Shown: positions 40,870 to 49,286, counted from the first letter of the stretch. The stretch: DNA of 49,286 nucleotides from Butyrivibrio sp. (GCF_015056685.1 NZ_SVFW01000030.1:1-49286), one strand, 5' to 3'. Numbers and translations: made by a program. The notes: generated from the letters alone by a model not told the origin.

Positions 40870-43023
40870 CTATAATTGCTGTCTTTCTACAAGTTCAGCA
40901 AAATATCCCTTTTTCGCCACAAGCTCGTCATATGTACCATCTTCAACTATTTTTCCGCCATCCAGAACAACTATCCTGTCACAGTTCTTTATAGTTGAAA
41001 GCCTGTGCGCAACTACAATCCTTGTGCACTTTAAGTTATAGAGCGCATCAGAGACTTTTTTCTGAGTAATATTATCAAGAGCGCTTGTAGCCTCATCCAG
41101 CAAAAGAACTTTTGGCTTTGGAGCAATAGCTCTGGCTATCATAATGCGCTGCTTCTGACCTCCGGATATTCCGCCCTGTCCTTCTGATATGATCGTGCTC
41201 ATTCCCATGGGCATCTTTTTAATATCATCTGCTATTCCTGCAATCTCAGCAGCCTCCCATGCTTCATCCAAGGACAGAGTCGGTGCAGAGATAACAATAT
41301 TTGAATAAATATCTCCCTCAAAAAGAGAGCCTGTCTGAGTAACACTGCCTATTTTTCTCCTAAGAGCGCCAAGGTCAAGCCTTCCCAAATCTCTTCCGTC
41401 ATAGTAGATGGCGCCTTTATCCGGTTTTTCAAATCCCAACAGCAGTCTTATGATCGTGCTCTTTCCGCAACCTGTTTTTCCGACGATGGCAACATATTCG
41501 CCGGGTTTTATCTTTAGATTAAGACCACTTAATACATAAGGAGTACTCTCGCTATACCTGAAAGATACATTGCTGATCTCTACTCCGCCCATAAGCCTGT
41601 CGACAGCAAGCTTATCCTCAGAGCTCTCAGTCTCCGCACTTAATATAGGTTCCGCCAGACTTAAAACAGGACTTATCTGCGCTGCAGAAACCGCTACTGA
41701 CTCAAAGCCGTTAAATACACCCTGAAAATATCCAAAAGCAACCCCAAATGCGATGTAATCGCCCGGTGATACCCCACCATTAACTGCAGTATAGTACAAA
41801 ACAATAGTGCCAATAATAGTAATGGCTTTGTTGATAGTTCCACTGAAGATAATGGCAGCTGGCGGGCTATAGCTCAATCTGGCGCTCTCGTTGTAATTGT
41901 TCGCCCACTTTGCGAAAGCTCTTTTCTCTGCTCCTGCAAGTTTTATCTTCTGAATTCCATTGATGAGCGCATAACTAAGGCCATCCTCATCAGCATCATA
42001 CTCCATGATCTTCTTGTTTATTCCCGTTCTCACCAGTATTGTCGCAATAGAAACGATCATGCTGGTACATAGTATAGCTATGGACGGAATCACCAGACAC
42101 TTTGCAAAATTTCCAATCTGAAGCAGGTACAGAAGCGACACAACAACAGTTACAGGCAGGGTGAAAAAGTTTTCAACAAGAAGACTACATATAGTTCCTA
42201 CCGCATCTATTCTCGATGCCAGCTCACCGGAAGTATAATCTTTAAAAAATCTTGCCGGCAGGTTCAAAACCCTGCTCATTACCGCTGACTCGACGCTGAC
42301 AGAGTTTTTTATCCCAATTCGCTCCTGCACCAGCTCTGAAGAAGCCTCAAATAGCTGGTTTGCTATAACTACCATAAAAAAGTAAACAGCCGTACCAACC
42401 AGTATGCTCATATTTTGGCTTTTCATAACGTATCCGGTTATAAACCCTGTGAGCTGCGTGGTCATGAGAGATCCAATTGTAAACATAAGCATAAGCGCTG
42501 CAAAAAAAACGAGATCCCCCATATCCATGCAGTCTTTCATGTAAACCAAAAGATCTTTCACAGTAAGTTTTTTTCTTGGAAGAGGTCTGTAAAAGCAATA
42601 AGCTTCCTCCATAAAAGCCGCATAATTTGAGGCATTTACCGTCACTTTTTTCTTCAGGTCATAGTCAAAGTACCTGTATCCGCCTCCTCTTTTAGGCAAA
42701 AGAGCTACCGGCTTATCCTGATTTCCAAGATATGCCAGCATAGGTCCATAAGCGTCCTTATACCACTTGCCCTCGAGAGTTATCCTTCTGTACATTATTC
42801 CATAGGCTTTTACAGCATCCTTAAGGTCTGAAGTTACCTCTTTTGGCTTAAATCCAAAATACTCAATGATCTCCTCTACTGCTTTTTGGGCAATATGACG
42901 CCTGTCCATCATAAACGACTCGTACTTGCCGCTAATGGAAGACATCATGTTGTAGATGGAATCTTCAAAAATATCCTGATCACTTTTTATTCTTTGCCTT
43001 ATCTGTTCGTCAAACCAGCCCAC
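40870..43023 (-). CDS. NHLP-type export ABC transporter, second subunit (no peptidase)
   Basis: 717 residues. An N-terminal cytoplasmic region of about 150 residues is followed by a six-helix ABC exporter domain (about 165-450) and an ATPase domain (about 480-715): Walker A VGKTGCGKSTI, signature ISGGQKQRIMIARA, Walker B VLLLDEATSALD, switch His in VVAHRLS. The N-terminal part, including TLEGKWYKDAYGPML and YRYFDYDLKKKV, matches the second ABC protein of NHLP/NHLM bacteriocin systems, not a C39 peptidase. Start is GTG 43023, five bases after GAGGGG. It lies 12 bases after the peptidase-ABC gene and probably pairs with it as a heterodimer. Confidence 0.88.
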   Translation of the reverse strand: MGWFDEQIRQRIKSDQDIFEDSIYNMMSSISGKYESFMMDRRHIAQKAVEEIIEYFGFKPKEVTSDLKDAVKAYGIMYRRITLEGKWYKDAYGPMLAYLGNQDKPVALLPKRGGGYRYFDYDLKKKVTVNASNYAAFMEEAYCFYRPLPRKKLTVKDLLVYMKDCMDMGDLVFFAALMLMFTIGSLMTTQLTGFITGYVMKSQNMSILVGTAVYFFMVVIANQLFEASSELVQERIGIKNSVSVESAVMSRVLNLPARFFKDYTSGELASRIDAVGTICSLLVENFFTLPVTVVVSLLYLLQIGNFAKCLVIPSIAILCTSMIVSIATILVRTGINKKIMEYDADEDGLSYALINGIQKIKLAGAEKRAFAKWANNYNESARLSYSPPAAIIFSGTINKAITIIGTIVLYYTAVNGGVSPGDYIAFGVAFGYFQGVFNGFESVAVSAAQISPVLSLAEPILSAETESSEDKLAVDRLMGGVEISNVSFRYSESTPYVLSGLNLKIKPGEYVAIVGKTGCGKSTIIRLLLGFEKPDKGAIYYDGRDLGRLDLGALRRKIGSVTQTGSLFEGDIYSNIVISAPTLSLDEAWEAAEIAGIADDIKKMPMGMSTIISEGQGGISGGQKQRIMIARAIAPKPKVLLLDEATSALDNITQKKVSDALYNLKCTRIVVAHRLSTIKNCDRIVVLDGGKIVEDGTYDELVAKKGYFAELVERQQL

Positions 43024-43035
43024 GTTCGCCCCTCA

Positions 43036-45210
43036 TCATTCATTGACAACAAGCTCGGTATAATAACCATTCTTTGCCATCAGTTCATCGTGTTTTCCAC
43101 GTTCCACCACTTCTCCATCCTTAAGAACAAGGATTTCGTCGCAATCACGTATTGTTGATAACCTGTGTGCTATTACAATACATGTAATTCCCCTGTCTTT
43201 AACCGCCTTGATCAGCTCAAATTCTGTCTTTGCATCAAGCGCACTGGTCGCCTCATCCAAAATGATTATTGAAGGATCCTGTGCAAGAACTCTTGCTATC
43301 TCAAGTCTCTGCCTCTGACCGCCCGAGAAATTGCTGCCATTTTCATCCAAAAGACTCTTATACGCGCCTACTCGGTCCATAATGTCATCATGGATCTGGG
43401 CATCTCTTGCCGCCAGGATCATCTCAAAATCTTCAATGGATTCATCCCACATTTTTATATTATCTTCAATAGTTCCTGCAAAAAGAACTATGTCCTGATC
43501 CACAACAGCCACTGATCCCGCGAATTCATTGCGGTTGATCTCAGACATTTTTTTACCATCAAATGTGATCTCTCCACTCCAGGGCTTATAAAGTCCGGAA
43601 ATAAGCTTTGAGAGCGTGCTCTTTCCGCATCCTGAACCGCCAACTATAGCGATTTTGCTGCCCTGTTTTAAGCTAAAAGAAATACCATTTATCACAGGGG
43701 CTGACATTCTCGAATAGCCAAATACAAGGTCCTTTACTTCAACATTTCCAGAGAGCTTGGAATATGTTTCCGGTTCATCGTCCTCTTTAAAAGTCGCTTC
43801 CACCGGATAATTCATAACATCTTCAACTCTCTCCATCTGAGAACGCATCTCCTGTATCGTCTGACCTGCTCCTATAAGCTGCATTGCAGGTGACGTGAAG
43901 GACTGCAGATACATCTGAAAACTCGTAACCATACCAAGGGTGAACTTCCCTCGCATTACAAGCCCAACACCAATAAAAAGAACTAAGCTGTTAGCTACTA
44001 TATTCAAAACCTCAGGTATTCTGCCAATCCAGACATTAATATGCGAAAACTCTATATTTTCCTCATTAACCTTTGCGTGCATTCCTGCCCATTTCTCATA
44101 AAATCCATCCTCTGCACCACTGGATTTTATTGTCTCTATCATTGAAATTCCTGAAAGAGTGGTCGCTGCGAGTTTTCCTTCATCTCTCATGTTAAGCCTT
44201 GTTATATTGACTCTTTTCTTGGAAATCAGTCTGCCTAAAAACGCATTAATACAAAGAGTTATTATTCCTATAAGCGTCAAAGCCGGACTGTACCGTAGCA
44301 TTACTATAAGGTAAAAGATCATCATACCAATATTGATGACTATAGGAGTTAAGGTGGAAACAACTGTATTTGCTATAGAAGCATTTGTTCTTTTTCTCTG
44401 AAGAATATCTCCTGAGAGTCTGTTGTTAAAAAAATCTATCGGTAGATGCAATACTTTCCACATATATGTGCTATTGCCAATGATAGACATTTTTCCATTT
44501 ATTTTTAGCGAATACAGATCTGTGATGGCATTTACTACTATCTCCAAAAAACAAACAACAGAAAACAGGATTATAAATGGAGTAAGCAGTTCAATATTCT
44601 CTCCTGTGAGGAGTCTATCCATGAAAAATCTCTGGAATCCGGGACTGATGATATTAAATGCATATGCAATAACAGTAGACAGCACAACAAAAGCAACTGC
44701 CAGCCCTGCCCCATGTAATCTCTTCGTGGCAAACTCAACAGTGCTCTTTCTCTTTCCGCTCTTTTCAAAATTATTTCCCGGCTTTATAAAAAGACATATT
44801 CCGGTAAAAGCCTCATCAAATTCGCTCATAGGAACAACAATGGTTCCTCTGGCAGGGTCATTCAAATAAGCTTTTCCATTCTTAAAACCATTTAAAACAA
44901 CAAAATGATTAAAATTCCAATGTATTATGCAAGGAAATTCCCCATCTTCAACCAGATCTTCCGGCTCATACTTATAACCGTTGGCTTCAAAGCCATATGC
45001 TCTGGCTGCTTTAAGGATATTTTTGGCGTTAGAACCATCTCTTGAAACACCGCAATCTACCCTTACACGCTCAAGAGGAATCCACTTGTCGTAATAGGCC
45101 ATTATCATATCAAGGCATGCAGCGCCGCATTCAAGAGCCTCCATCTGCATAACGATCGGAACATTTGCCTTACCTTTTGTTACAGGCTTTTTTATAGTTG
45201 ATCTATTCAT
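43036..45210 (-). CDS. C39 peptidase-containing ABC exporter (NHLP family)
   Basis: 724 residues. The N-terminal C39 peptidase has catalytic Cys28 in MEALECGAACLDMI, His102 in WNFNHFVVLNG and Asp118 in LNDPARG. A six-helix exporter domain (about 160-440) and an ATPase domain follow: Walker A VGGSGCGKSTL, signature FSGGQRQRLEIARV, Walker B IIILDEATSALD and IAHRLS. The opening, with VMQMEALECGAACL and VDCGVSRDGSNAKNILKAA, is characteristic of the NHLP/NHLM bacteriocin exporter. It should cut leader peptides and export the product. ATG 45210 follows GAGGGG; a GTG at 45228 is also in frame. The gene follows the HlyD-like gene by 19 bases. Confidence 0.92.
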   Translation of the reverse strand: MNRSTIKKPVTKGKANVPIVMQMEALECGAACLDMIMAYYDKWIPLERVRVDCGVSRDGSNAKNILKAARAYGFEANGYKYEPEDLVEDGEFPCIIHWNFNHFVVLNGFKNGKAYLNDPARGTIVVPMSEFDEAFTGICLFIKPGNNFEKSGKRKSTVEFATKRLHGAGLAVAFVVLSTVIAYAFNIISPGFQRFFMDRLLTGENIELLTPFIILFSVVCFLEIVVNAITDLYSLKINGKMSIIGNSTYMWKVLHLPIDFFNNRLSGDILQRKRTNASIANTVVSTLTPIVINIGMMIFYLIVMLRYSPALTLIGIITLCINAFLGRLISKKRVNITRLNMRDEGKLAATTLSGISMIETIKSSGAEDGFYEKWAGMHAKVNEENIEFSHINVWIGRIPEVLNIVANSLVLFIGVGLVMRGKFTLGMVTSFQMYLQSFTSPAMQLIGAGQTIQEMRSQMERVEDVMNYPVEATFKEDDEPETYSKLSGNVEVKDLVFGYSRMSAPVINGISFSLKQGSKIAIVGGSGCGKSTLSKLISGLYKPWSGEITFDGKKMSEINRNEFAGSVAVVDQDIVLFAGTIEDNIKMWDESIEDFEMILAARDAQIHDDIMDRVGAYKSLLDENGSNFSGGQRQRLEIARVLAQDPSIIILDEATSALDAKTEFELIKAVKDRGITCIVIAHRLSTIRDCDEILVLKDGEVVERGKHDELMAKNGYYTELVVNE

Positions 45211-45229
45211 TACGCCCCTCATCCCCACA

Positions 45230-45646
45230 CTAATTAAATAGTAAGCTGATCAACTGAGTCTCTTTGTAAGATGCTTTAACATCGTATGAACCATCAGGAA
45301 TGTCCACATTTCCAATTGCAATGATATTCCCATTTTCATCATGCTTAATATAGCCTATTGGCACCAAAAAATCTCCGATTTCAAGGTCCATATCTATGGT
45401 CAGGTTGCGTGCAGCAGCGCTGTCCTCAAAAGTTGCGGTAACAGCCCCTTCATATACCTCAGCCTTTCCATAAACATAGCTCTGTATAGAAGAAAAATAG
45501 CTCCACCCTATAAGGCCTAACAAAATGATCATTATCGCCAATAGGACTATCCATCCCTCAGCTCTTGCCACGTGAATATACGTAGTAAGATCATCCGGCG
45601 ATGAAATTCTTTCTATACTTTTCTTTCTAAAAATGTCCTCTTTCAT
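45230..45646 (-). CDS. Short HlyD-like secretion adaptor (NHLP type)
   Basis: 138 residues. The N-terminus FRKKSIERISSPDDL followed by one membrane helix (about 32-52) matches the start of NHLP/NHLM HlyD-type secretion proteins. After the helix only a small beta-rich domain follows, with EVYEGAVTATFEDS and a C-terminal YKETQLISLLFN; the long coiled coil and most of the barrel of normal HlyD proteins are missing. It would be an extracytoplasmic adaptor beside the two ABC proteins. The start at 45646 is set by GAGG six bases upstream. It is the first gene of the block, with a minus-strand terminator just before it. Confidence 0.8.
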   Translation of the reverse strand: MKEDIFRKKSIERISSPDDLTTYIHVARAEGWIVLLAIMIILLGLIGWSYFSSIQSYVYGKAEVYEGAVTATFEDSAAARNLTIDMDLEIGDFLVPIGYIKHDENGNIIAIGNVDIPDGSYDVKASYKETQLISLLFN

Positions 45647-45700
45647 AGTTTCCCTCACATAAGAATACCCGTTATAGCCTCTTATAAAATATTTTATCAT

Positions 45701-45732
45701 AAAAAAATAGACTTTTGAGCAATCAAAAGTCT
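45701..45732 (-). terminator. Terminator between the YgjV-like gene and the export block
   Basis: A perfect 10-bp stem AGACTTTTGA / TCAAAAGTCT with a four-base loop; on the minus strand it is followed by A and seven T residues. It separates the YgjV-like transcript from the HlyD-like gene, 55 bases away. Confidence 0.9.
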
Positions 45733-45743
45733 TAAAAGGGAGG

Positions 45744-45827
45744 AAGGGCTGCTTATTATTATAAGCAACCCTTCTGTTGTGTTATGAAAAGTATATATGT
45801 GGGGTTCAAGAGTGTTGTCTCTCTTGA
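45744..45827 (-). repeat. Two further hairpins in the YgjV-HlyD gap
   Basis: AAGGG-CT-GCTTAT / ATAAGC-AA-CCCTT (45744-45773) and TCAAGAG / CTCTTGA (45806-45827) are inverted repeats. With the terminator at 45701-45732 they make three hairpins in about 125 bases. They could be stacked 3' structures or a small RNA ending at the terminator. Confidence 0.45.
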
Positions 45828-45891
45828 TATTGATTATGTTATACTCCAAACCTAAAACGAAACTAAAAATAATGTGTCCAAAAAGTGAATA

Positions 45892-46497
45892 TTAAAGATA
45901 CTTCTCGTAATAGCCATCCTTCTTTATATATCCCATTTTTAAAAGATATGCCTTGTGGTTCTTGTCAGATCCCCTGTAAACCAAAGATTTTATCCCTTCT
46001 CCGGGAAGTTTATCCAAGAGATATTTACCAATAGAAAAATCCCTGTATTCAGGTATTGAATAGTCCAAGTCTATATCAACTACGCCATCTTTTTCTTTTC
46101 CAAAAAATAAAGATACAGGCTTTCCGTTATGGCAAACCACGTAACCCAGATTAGACTCCGAAAAATCTAATAAAGTCTCTGGAAAGCAATCCCTTATGTC
46201 AGCTGAATAGAACCTTAAAAGATAGCTCACAAGAGCATCCTTAGTGTTAACTCTCACTATACTGTAATCCACTTTTGTATTACTCATTTTTACAAGATAG
46301 TAGATATTTATCAAAACGAGACATACATTCATGACAGCTGTGGGATATGAATGAATTATGAAAGCATAAGTCGTAAAGATAACGCTTCCGATCGTATTGA
46401 CTACCCTGAGTTTAACAACAGATGCCATAAGAAAAGAAACCAGTACCAAAGCTGATCCCAAATAACCTATAGCCTCAATAATTGTCTTTGTATCCAT
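45892..46497 (-). CDS. YgjV-like membrane protein fused to GNAT-like domain
   Basis: 201 residues. The first 75 form three membrane helices matching the YgjV family, with IGYLGSALVLVSFLMAS and NTIGSVIFTTYAFI. The cytoplasmic C-terminal part (about 80-201) resembles a small GNAT acyltransferase: YRDFSIGKYLLDKL and a terminal KAYLLKMGYIKKDGYYEKY in the place of the motif B helix-strand. YgjV function is not known; an acyltransferase or sensor role for the C-terminal part is inferred. AAGAGG is five bases before ATG. It is divergent from nhaC and ends before a strong terminator. Confidence 0.75.
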   Translation of the reverse strand: MDTKTIIEAIGYLGSALVLVSFLMASVVKLRVVNTIGSVIFTTYAFIIHSYPTAVMNVCLVLINIYYLVKMSNTKVDYSIVRVNTKDALVSYLLRFYSADIRDCFPETLLDFSESNLGYVVCHNGKPVSLFFGKEKDGVVDIDLDYSIPEYRDFSIGKYLLDKLPGEGIKSLVYRGSDKNHKAYLLKMGYIKKDGYYEKYL

Positions 46498-46581
46498 TTT
46501 TACCTCTTTCTATTTTTTATAACAAATTACCAATGGGAACATATCATATCAGAAAAACATTTATAGTTCAAATATATACTT

Positions 46582-46610
46582 TTGACACAATTACATTGTA
46601 TAATTATTTA
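46582..46610 (+). promoter_or_regulatory. Promoter of the NhaC-family gene
   Basis: Perfect -35 TTGACA (46582-46587), 17 bases, TATTTA (46605-46610), about 20 bases before the start codon. A TATAAT also lies at 46599-46604, but with no -35 at the right distance. Confidence 0.6.
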
Positions 46611-46631
46611 AAATTAGCAAGGAGGATTGTT

Positions 46632-48167
46632 ATGTTTACAGACTCATTTTGGTCACTACTTCCGCCAATCATAGCCATTGCACTAGCGTTGATCACCAAG
46701 GAAGTTTATTCATCATTATTCATTGGTATTCTAGTTGGGGGACTACTTTATTCCGGATTTAGTTTCACAGGAACAATAGAGCATGTTTTCGTCGATGGGA
46801 TGATTGGTCAGCTCTCGGACCCATGGAACATTGGAATTCTTATATTCCTCGTAATTCTAGGCAGCATCGTAATGCTTATTAATCGTGCCGGTGGTTCAGC
46901 AGCCTTTGGAAAATGGGCTTCCGAGCATGTAAAAACAAAGATAGGCGCTCAGATTGCCACTGTACTTCTCGGAATGATCATTTTTATCGACGACTATTTT
47001 AACTGCCTTACAGTTGGCTCAGTTATGCGTCCGGTTACTGATAAACACAAGATTTCCAGAGAAAAGCTTGCATATCTTATTGATGCTACTGCAGCTCCAA
47101 TATGCATCATCGCCCCTATCTCCTCATGGGCCGCTGCTGTAACTGGTTTCGTTGATGGTGCAAACGGCCTTACCTTATTTGTAAGAGCTATTCCTTACAA
47201 CTTCTATGCTTTTTTGACCATCGCAATGATGTTTGGGCTCACCCTCATGAATTTCGACTATGGCGCGATGAAAGTTGCTGAGCACAACTCAAGAAAGGCA
47301 TCAGAAAAAAATAAAGCTAAAAAAGAAGCTGCATCTCTTACCGGCGCCGAGGATCAGCCAACTCCTCCGGTGTCTATCAAGGGAAAAGTTATTCACCTTA
47401 TTCTCCCTATTATCGCACTTATCATTTGCTGCATAATCGGAATGATATACACAGGTGGTTTCTTTGACGGTGCAAGTTTTATAGATGCCTTTTCAGGATC
47501 TGACGCATCTGTTGGTCTTGTTTACGGTTCTGTAGCAGCGCTTATAATAACAATTGTTTTCTATGTATGCACCAGAGTTCTTAGCTTTACAGAATGCATG
47601 AATGCTCTTCCAGAAGGATTTAAGAGCATGGTTCCTGCTATCATGGTTCTTACTTTTGCATGGACTCTTAAATCAATGACTGACTCCCTTGGAGCAGCTA
47701 CATATGTTGCAGGTCTGGTACAGAATATAGCCGACAATTCCGCTCTTATGAGCTTTATCCCTGCAATAGTATTTGTTGTAGGCGCTTTTCTTGCATTTGC
47801 AACCGGAACATCCTGGGGCACCTTTGGTATCCTCATTCCTATAGTTGTTAACGTGTTTGGAGGAGATCTTAACAATGAGCTTATGATAATTTCAATTTCT
47901 GCCTGCATGGCCGGTGCAGTCTGTGGAGACCACTGTTCACCTATTTCTGATACAACAATCATGGCAAGTGCCGGTGCGCAGTGTGAACACATCTACCACG
48001 TTTCAACCCAGCTTCCATATGCGCTTACAGCCGCTGCTGTTTCCCTGGTTGCATATGTGTTTACAGGATTTTTGAAAAACTGGCTGATCTGCCTTCCTAT
48101 TGCTATACTTCTGATGCTTGGTACATTGTTTGTAATCAAGAACATGAAGTCACCCAAAAATGCCTGA
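46632..48167 (+). CDS. Na+/H+ antiporter, NhaC family
   Basis: 511-residue membrane protein with about eleven helices. NhaC-family motifs include FIDDYFNCLTVGSVMRPV (about 118-135), IDATAAPICIIAPISSW and the late ATGTSWGTFGILIPI and CGDHCSPISDTTIMAS. It exchanges sodium, or a dicarboxylate with sodium in some relatives, for protons. ATG 46632 follows AAGGAGG by seven bases; the frame extends 150 bases upstream without a ribosome site and is not used. The promoter lies immediately upstream. This is the second ion antiporter in the window, unrelated in family to the CPA2 protein. Confidence 0.92.
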   Translation: MFTDSFWSLLPPIIAIALALITKEVYSSLFIGILVGGLLYSGFSFTGTIEHVFVDGMIGQLSDPWNIGILIFLVILGSIVMLINRAGGSAAFGKWASEHVKTKIGAQIATVLLGMIIFIDDYFNCLTVGSVMRPVTDKHKISREKLAYLIDATAAPICIIAPISSWAAAVTGFVDGANGLTLFVRAIPYNFYAFLTIAMMFGLTLMNFDYGAMKVAEHNSRKASEKNKAKKEAASLTGAEDQPTPPVSIKGKVIHLILPIIALIICCIIGMIYTGGFFDGASFIDAFSGSDASVGLVYGSVAALIITIVFYVCTRVLSFTECMNALPEGFKSMVPAIMVLTFAWTLKSMTDSLGAATYVAGLVQNIADNSALMSFIPAIVFVVGAFLAFATGTSWGTFGILIPIVVNVFGGDLNNELMIISISACMAGAVCGDHCSPISDTTIMASAGAQCEHIYHVSTQLPYALTAAAVSLVAYVFTGFLKNWLICLPIAILLMLGTLFVIKNMKSPKNA

Positions 48168-48251
48168 TAAATAATTGGAATTTAGATAATATAATGATAT
48201 TATTTTATATATAAATATTTTTATCAGGCTGATGAGAAAGGATGGTTGACT

Positions 48252-48890
48252 ATGCAAAATTATAAAAAGATGGAGTATTCTAGAAACAAAGATGTTCTTC
48301 TACGTTATACACCCGGACATTTTATAACACCTCATTCTCATGTTAACTATTACATCGATCTTTGTGATACAAAGGCCAGAATGAAAGAGGCCAGAGCTGC
48401 AGGTGAATCCTTGGCAGAAATGTATATGACCTCTGATATCATCGATACTATACTGTGCCTCAATGGTACAGAAGTTATTGGCTCTTACATGGCCAATAAG
48501 CTTACAGAAGCAGGAATTCTTTCAATGAATTCCCACAAGACCATGTATATTACAAGTCCTGAGATCAATGTAAATGATCAGATCATGTTCAGAGATAACA
48601 ATAAGCACATGATAAATGGTAAAAAAGTCCTTATCCTGATCGATTCTGCCACAACAGGCGGCACATTAAAGAGTGCTCTTGATTCCATCAGGTTCTACGG
48701 CGGCGAGATCGTGGGTATTTCAGCTGTATTCTCAGTTGCTACTCAGATTGAAAGCTTCCCTATAAGGGCGCTGTTTACTACAAGGGATCTTCCAGATTAC
48801 GCCAGCTACGCACATGATAACTGTCCTTTATGCAAGTCAGGAGTTGCTGTTGATGCTATCTGCAATGGATTTGGTTATTCAACTGTATAA
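48252..48890 (+). CDS. Orotate phosphoribosyltransferase-like protein
   Basis: 212 residues. The PRPP-binding loop is KVLILIDSATTGGTL, a form of the PRTase signature with one acidic residue (usually two). NGTEVIGSYMANKLTEAG resembles the N-terminal substrate region of PyrE-like enzymes, and a small cysteine pair NCPLCKSG near the C-terminus could bind metal. It may act on an orotate-like base, or be a regulatory PRTase homologue. ATG 48252 is nine bases after AAAGGA; a TTG six bases earlier is too close. A strong terminator follows; no pyrimidine genes adjoin. Confidence 0.8.
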   Translation: MQNYKKMEYSRNKDVLLRYTPGHFITPHSHVNYYIDLCDTKARMKEARAAGESLAEMYMTSDIIDTILCLNGTEVIGSYMANKLTEAGILSMNSHKTMYITSPEINVNDQIMFRDNNKHMINGKKVLILIDSATTGGTLKSALDSIRFYGGEIVGISAVFSVATQIESFPIRALFTTRDLPDYASYAHDNCPLCKSGVAVDAICNGFGYSTV

Positions 48891-48905
48891 AAAATAATAA
48901 AATTT

Positions 48906-48949
48906 AAGCATCTCTTGGTAATTACCACAAAACCAAGAGATGCTTTTTT
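48906..48949. terminator. Bidirectional terminator after the PRTase-like gene
   Basis: A perfect 13-bp stem AAGCATCTCTTGG / CCAAGAGATGCTT with a 14-base loop and six T residues. It lies between convergent genes, and the A-rich left flank may serve the minus strand. Confidence 0.92.
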
Positions 48950-48950
48950 A

Positions 48951-49187
48951 TTACTGATTTCCCATATTTTTCATCATTTTAGCTGTTTCAATATCATTGG
49001 CAGTAAGCTTTATGTTGGACTCTAATGTTTTCCCATCAGGAGTAGTTACCTTGATATCAATTATTGTTCCCTCCTGCATGGCATTGTCTCCAATTGCTCT
49101 AAAGAAAGGTAATACTTTTGGATGTTCCTGCGAAAACAGCCCAAAGCGCTGTTGAAGTTGCATAAGCAGCATTGGATTCATATTCAT
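48951..49187 (-). CDS. Hypothetical 78-residue protein
   Basis: Small soluble protein. A Met/Gln-rich helical N-terminus (MNMNPMLLMQLQQRFGLF) precedes a likely beta-rich part with GTIIDIKVTTPDGKTLESN and a C-terminal helix ending KMMKNMGNQ. GGAGG is seven bases before ATG. No family is recognised. It has a convergent terminator at its 3' end, and a GTGTCA/TGACAC inverted repeat lies 28 bases upstream. Confidence 0.65.
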   Translation of the reverse strand: MNMNPMLLMQLQQRFGLFSQEHPKVLPFFRAIGDNAMQEGTIIDIKVTTPDGKTLESNIKLTANDIETAKMMKNMGNQ

Positions 49188-49214
49188 TTTTGTACCTCCG
49201 TGATAAATATGGTA

Positions 49215-49230
49215 GTGTCAAATCTGACAC
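49215..49230. promoter_or_regulatory. GTGTCA / TGACAC inverted repeat
   Basis: Six-base perfect arms with a four-base centre, followed by CCCCC and six T on the plus strand. It lies in the upstream region of the 78-residue gene. It may be an operator for that gene or a weak plus-strand terminator. The remaining bases to 49286 show nothing else. Confidence 0.35.
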
Positions 49231-49286
49231 CCCCTTTTTTGTTACTAAATCCTTTATTTTCGGGAGTTCAAAATAAAAAGAGCATT

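Noticed and set aside
1..49286. CRISPR arrays, insertion sequences, prophage, tRNA or rRNA genes
   Set aside because: No regular direct repeats, transposase motifs, phage structural genes or cloverleaf sequences were noticed; the single recombinase is not enough to call a mobile element.

Overview
The window looks like ordinary chromosome from a low-to-mid GC anaerobic Firmicute, most likely a Butyrivibrio-like member of the Lachnospiraceae. This is inferred from strong Shine-Dalgarno sites, frequent hairpin-plus-T terminators, class III fructose-bisphosphatase, L-lactate dehydrogenase, two Fe-S/flavin old-yellow-enzyme reductases, clostridial ferredoxin architecture and several small Lachnospiraceae-style proteins. 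I see no rRNA, tRNA, CRISPR array, insertion sequence or prophage; one Xer-like tyrosine recombinase stands alone.

Left part (1-9.9 kb): a GtrA-type membrane protein, a XerS-like recombinase, a histidine-phosphatase lipoprotein with a flavodoxin, a DUF819 membrane protein coupled to a VanX-type D-Ala-D-Ala dipeptidase, an MFS exporter, L-lactate dehydrogenase, a ferredoxin-type protein and two small proteins. Control regions here are rich: a 14-bp palindrome just downstream of a promoter, an 18-bp palindrome overlapping a perfect -10 box, and a 240-base leader before the MFS gene that has the parts of a drug-responsive attenuator (promoter, 27-codon leader ORF, hairpin, SD-containing terminator).

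Middle (10-34.5 kb): a GH25 muramidase with SH3 domains, two old-yellow-enzyme reductases (one under a classic MerR-type operator next to its MerR regulator), an HD phosphohydrolase, two divergent GGDEF proteins, a 1228-residue secreted metallophosphoesterase whose ribosome site is mirrored upstream, an ABC-F ATPase, a CPA2 antiporter, an amino-acid ABC importer made of two unusual fusion proteins, PutP and MetY.

Right part (34.5-49.3 kb): a small membrane protein, a PPTase (sfp) coupled to fbp, then a 9-gene minus-strand block from 45.6 to 37.6 kb: short HlyD-like adaptor, C39-peptidase ABC exporter, second ABC exporter, HAD-like protein, unknown protein, 63-residue leader-like protein, ECF sigma factor, protein with two copies of an anti-sigma-kinase-like domain, and a STAS protein. 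The transporter trio matches the NHLP/NHLM bacteriocin-type export system. Its linkage to sigma/partner-switch genes and a peptide ending in a leader-like motif is the best candidate for an undescribed system. The window ends with a YgjV-GNAT fusion, an NhaC antiporter, a phosphoribosyltransferase-like protein and a small conserved-looking protein.

Start codons were moved where a Shine-Dalgarno sequence clearly fits an internal start. All family calls are from reading motifs; no database search was run.
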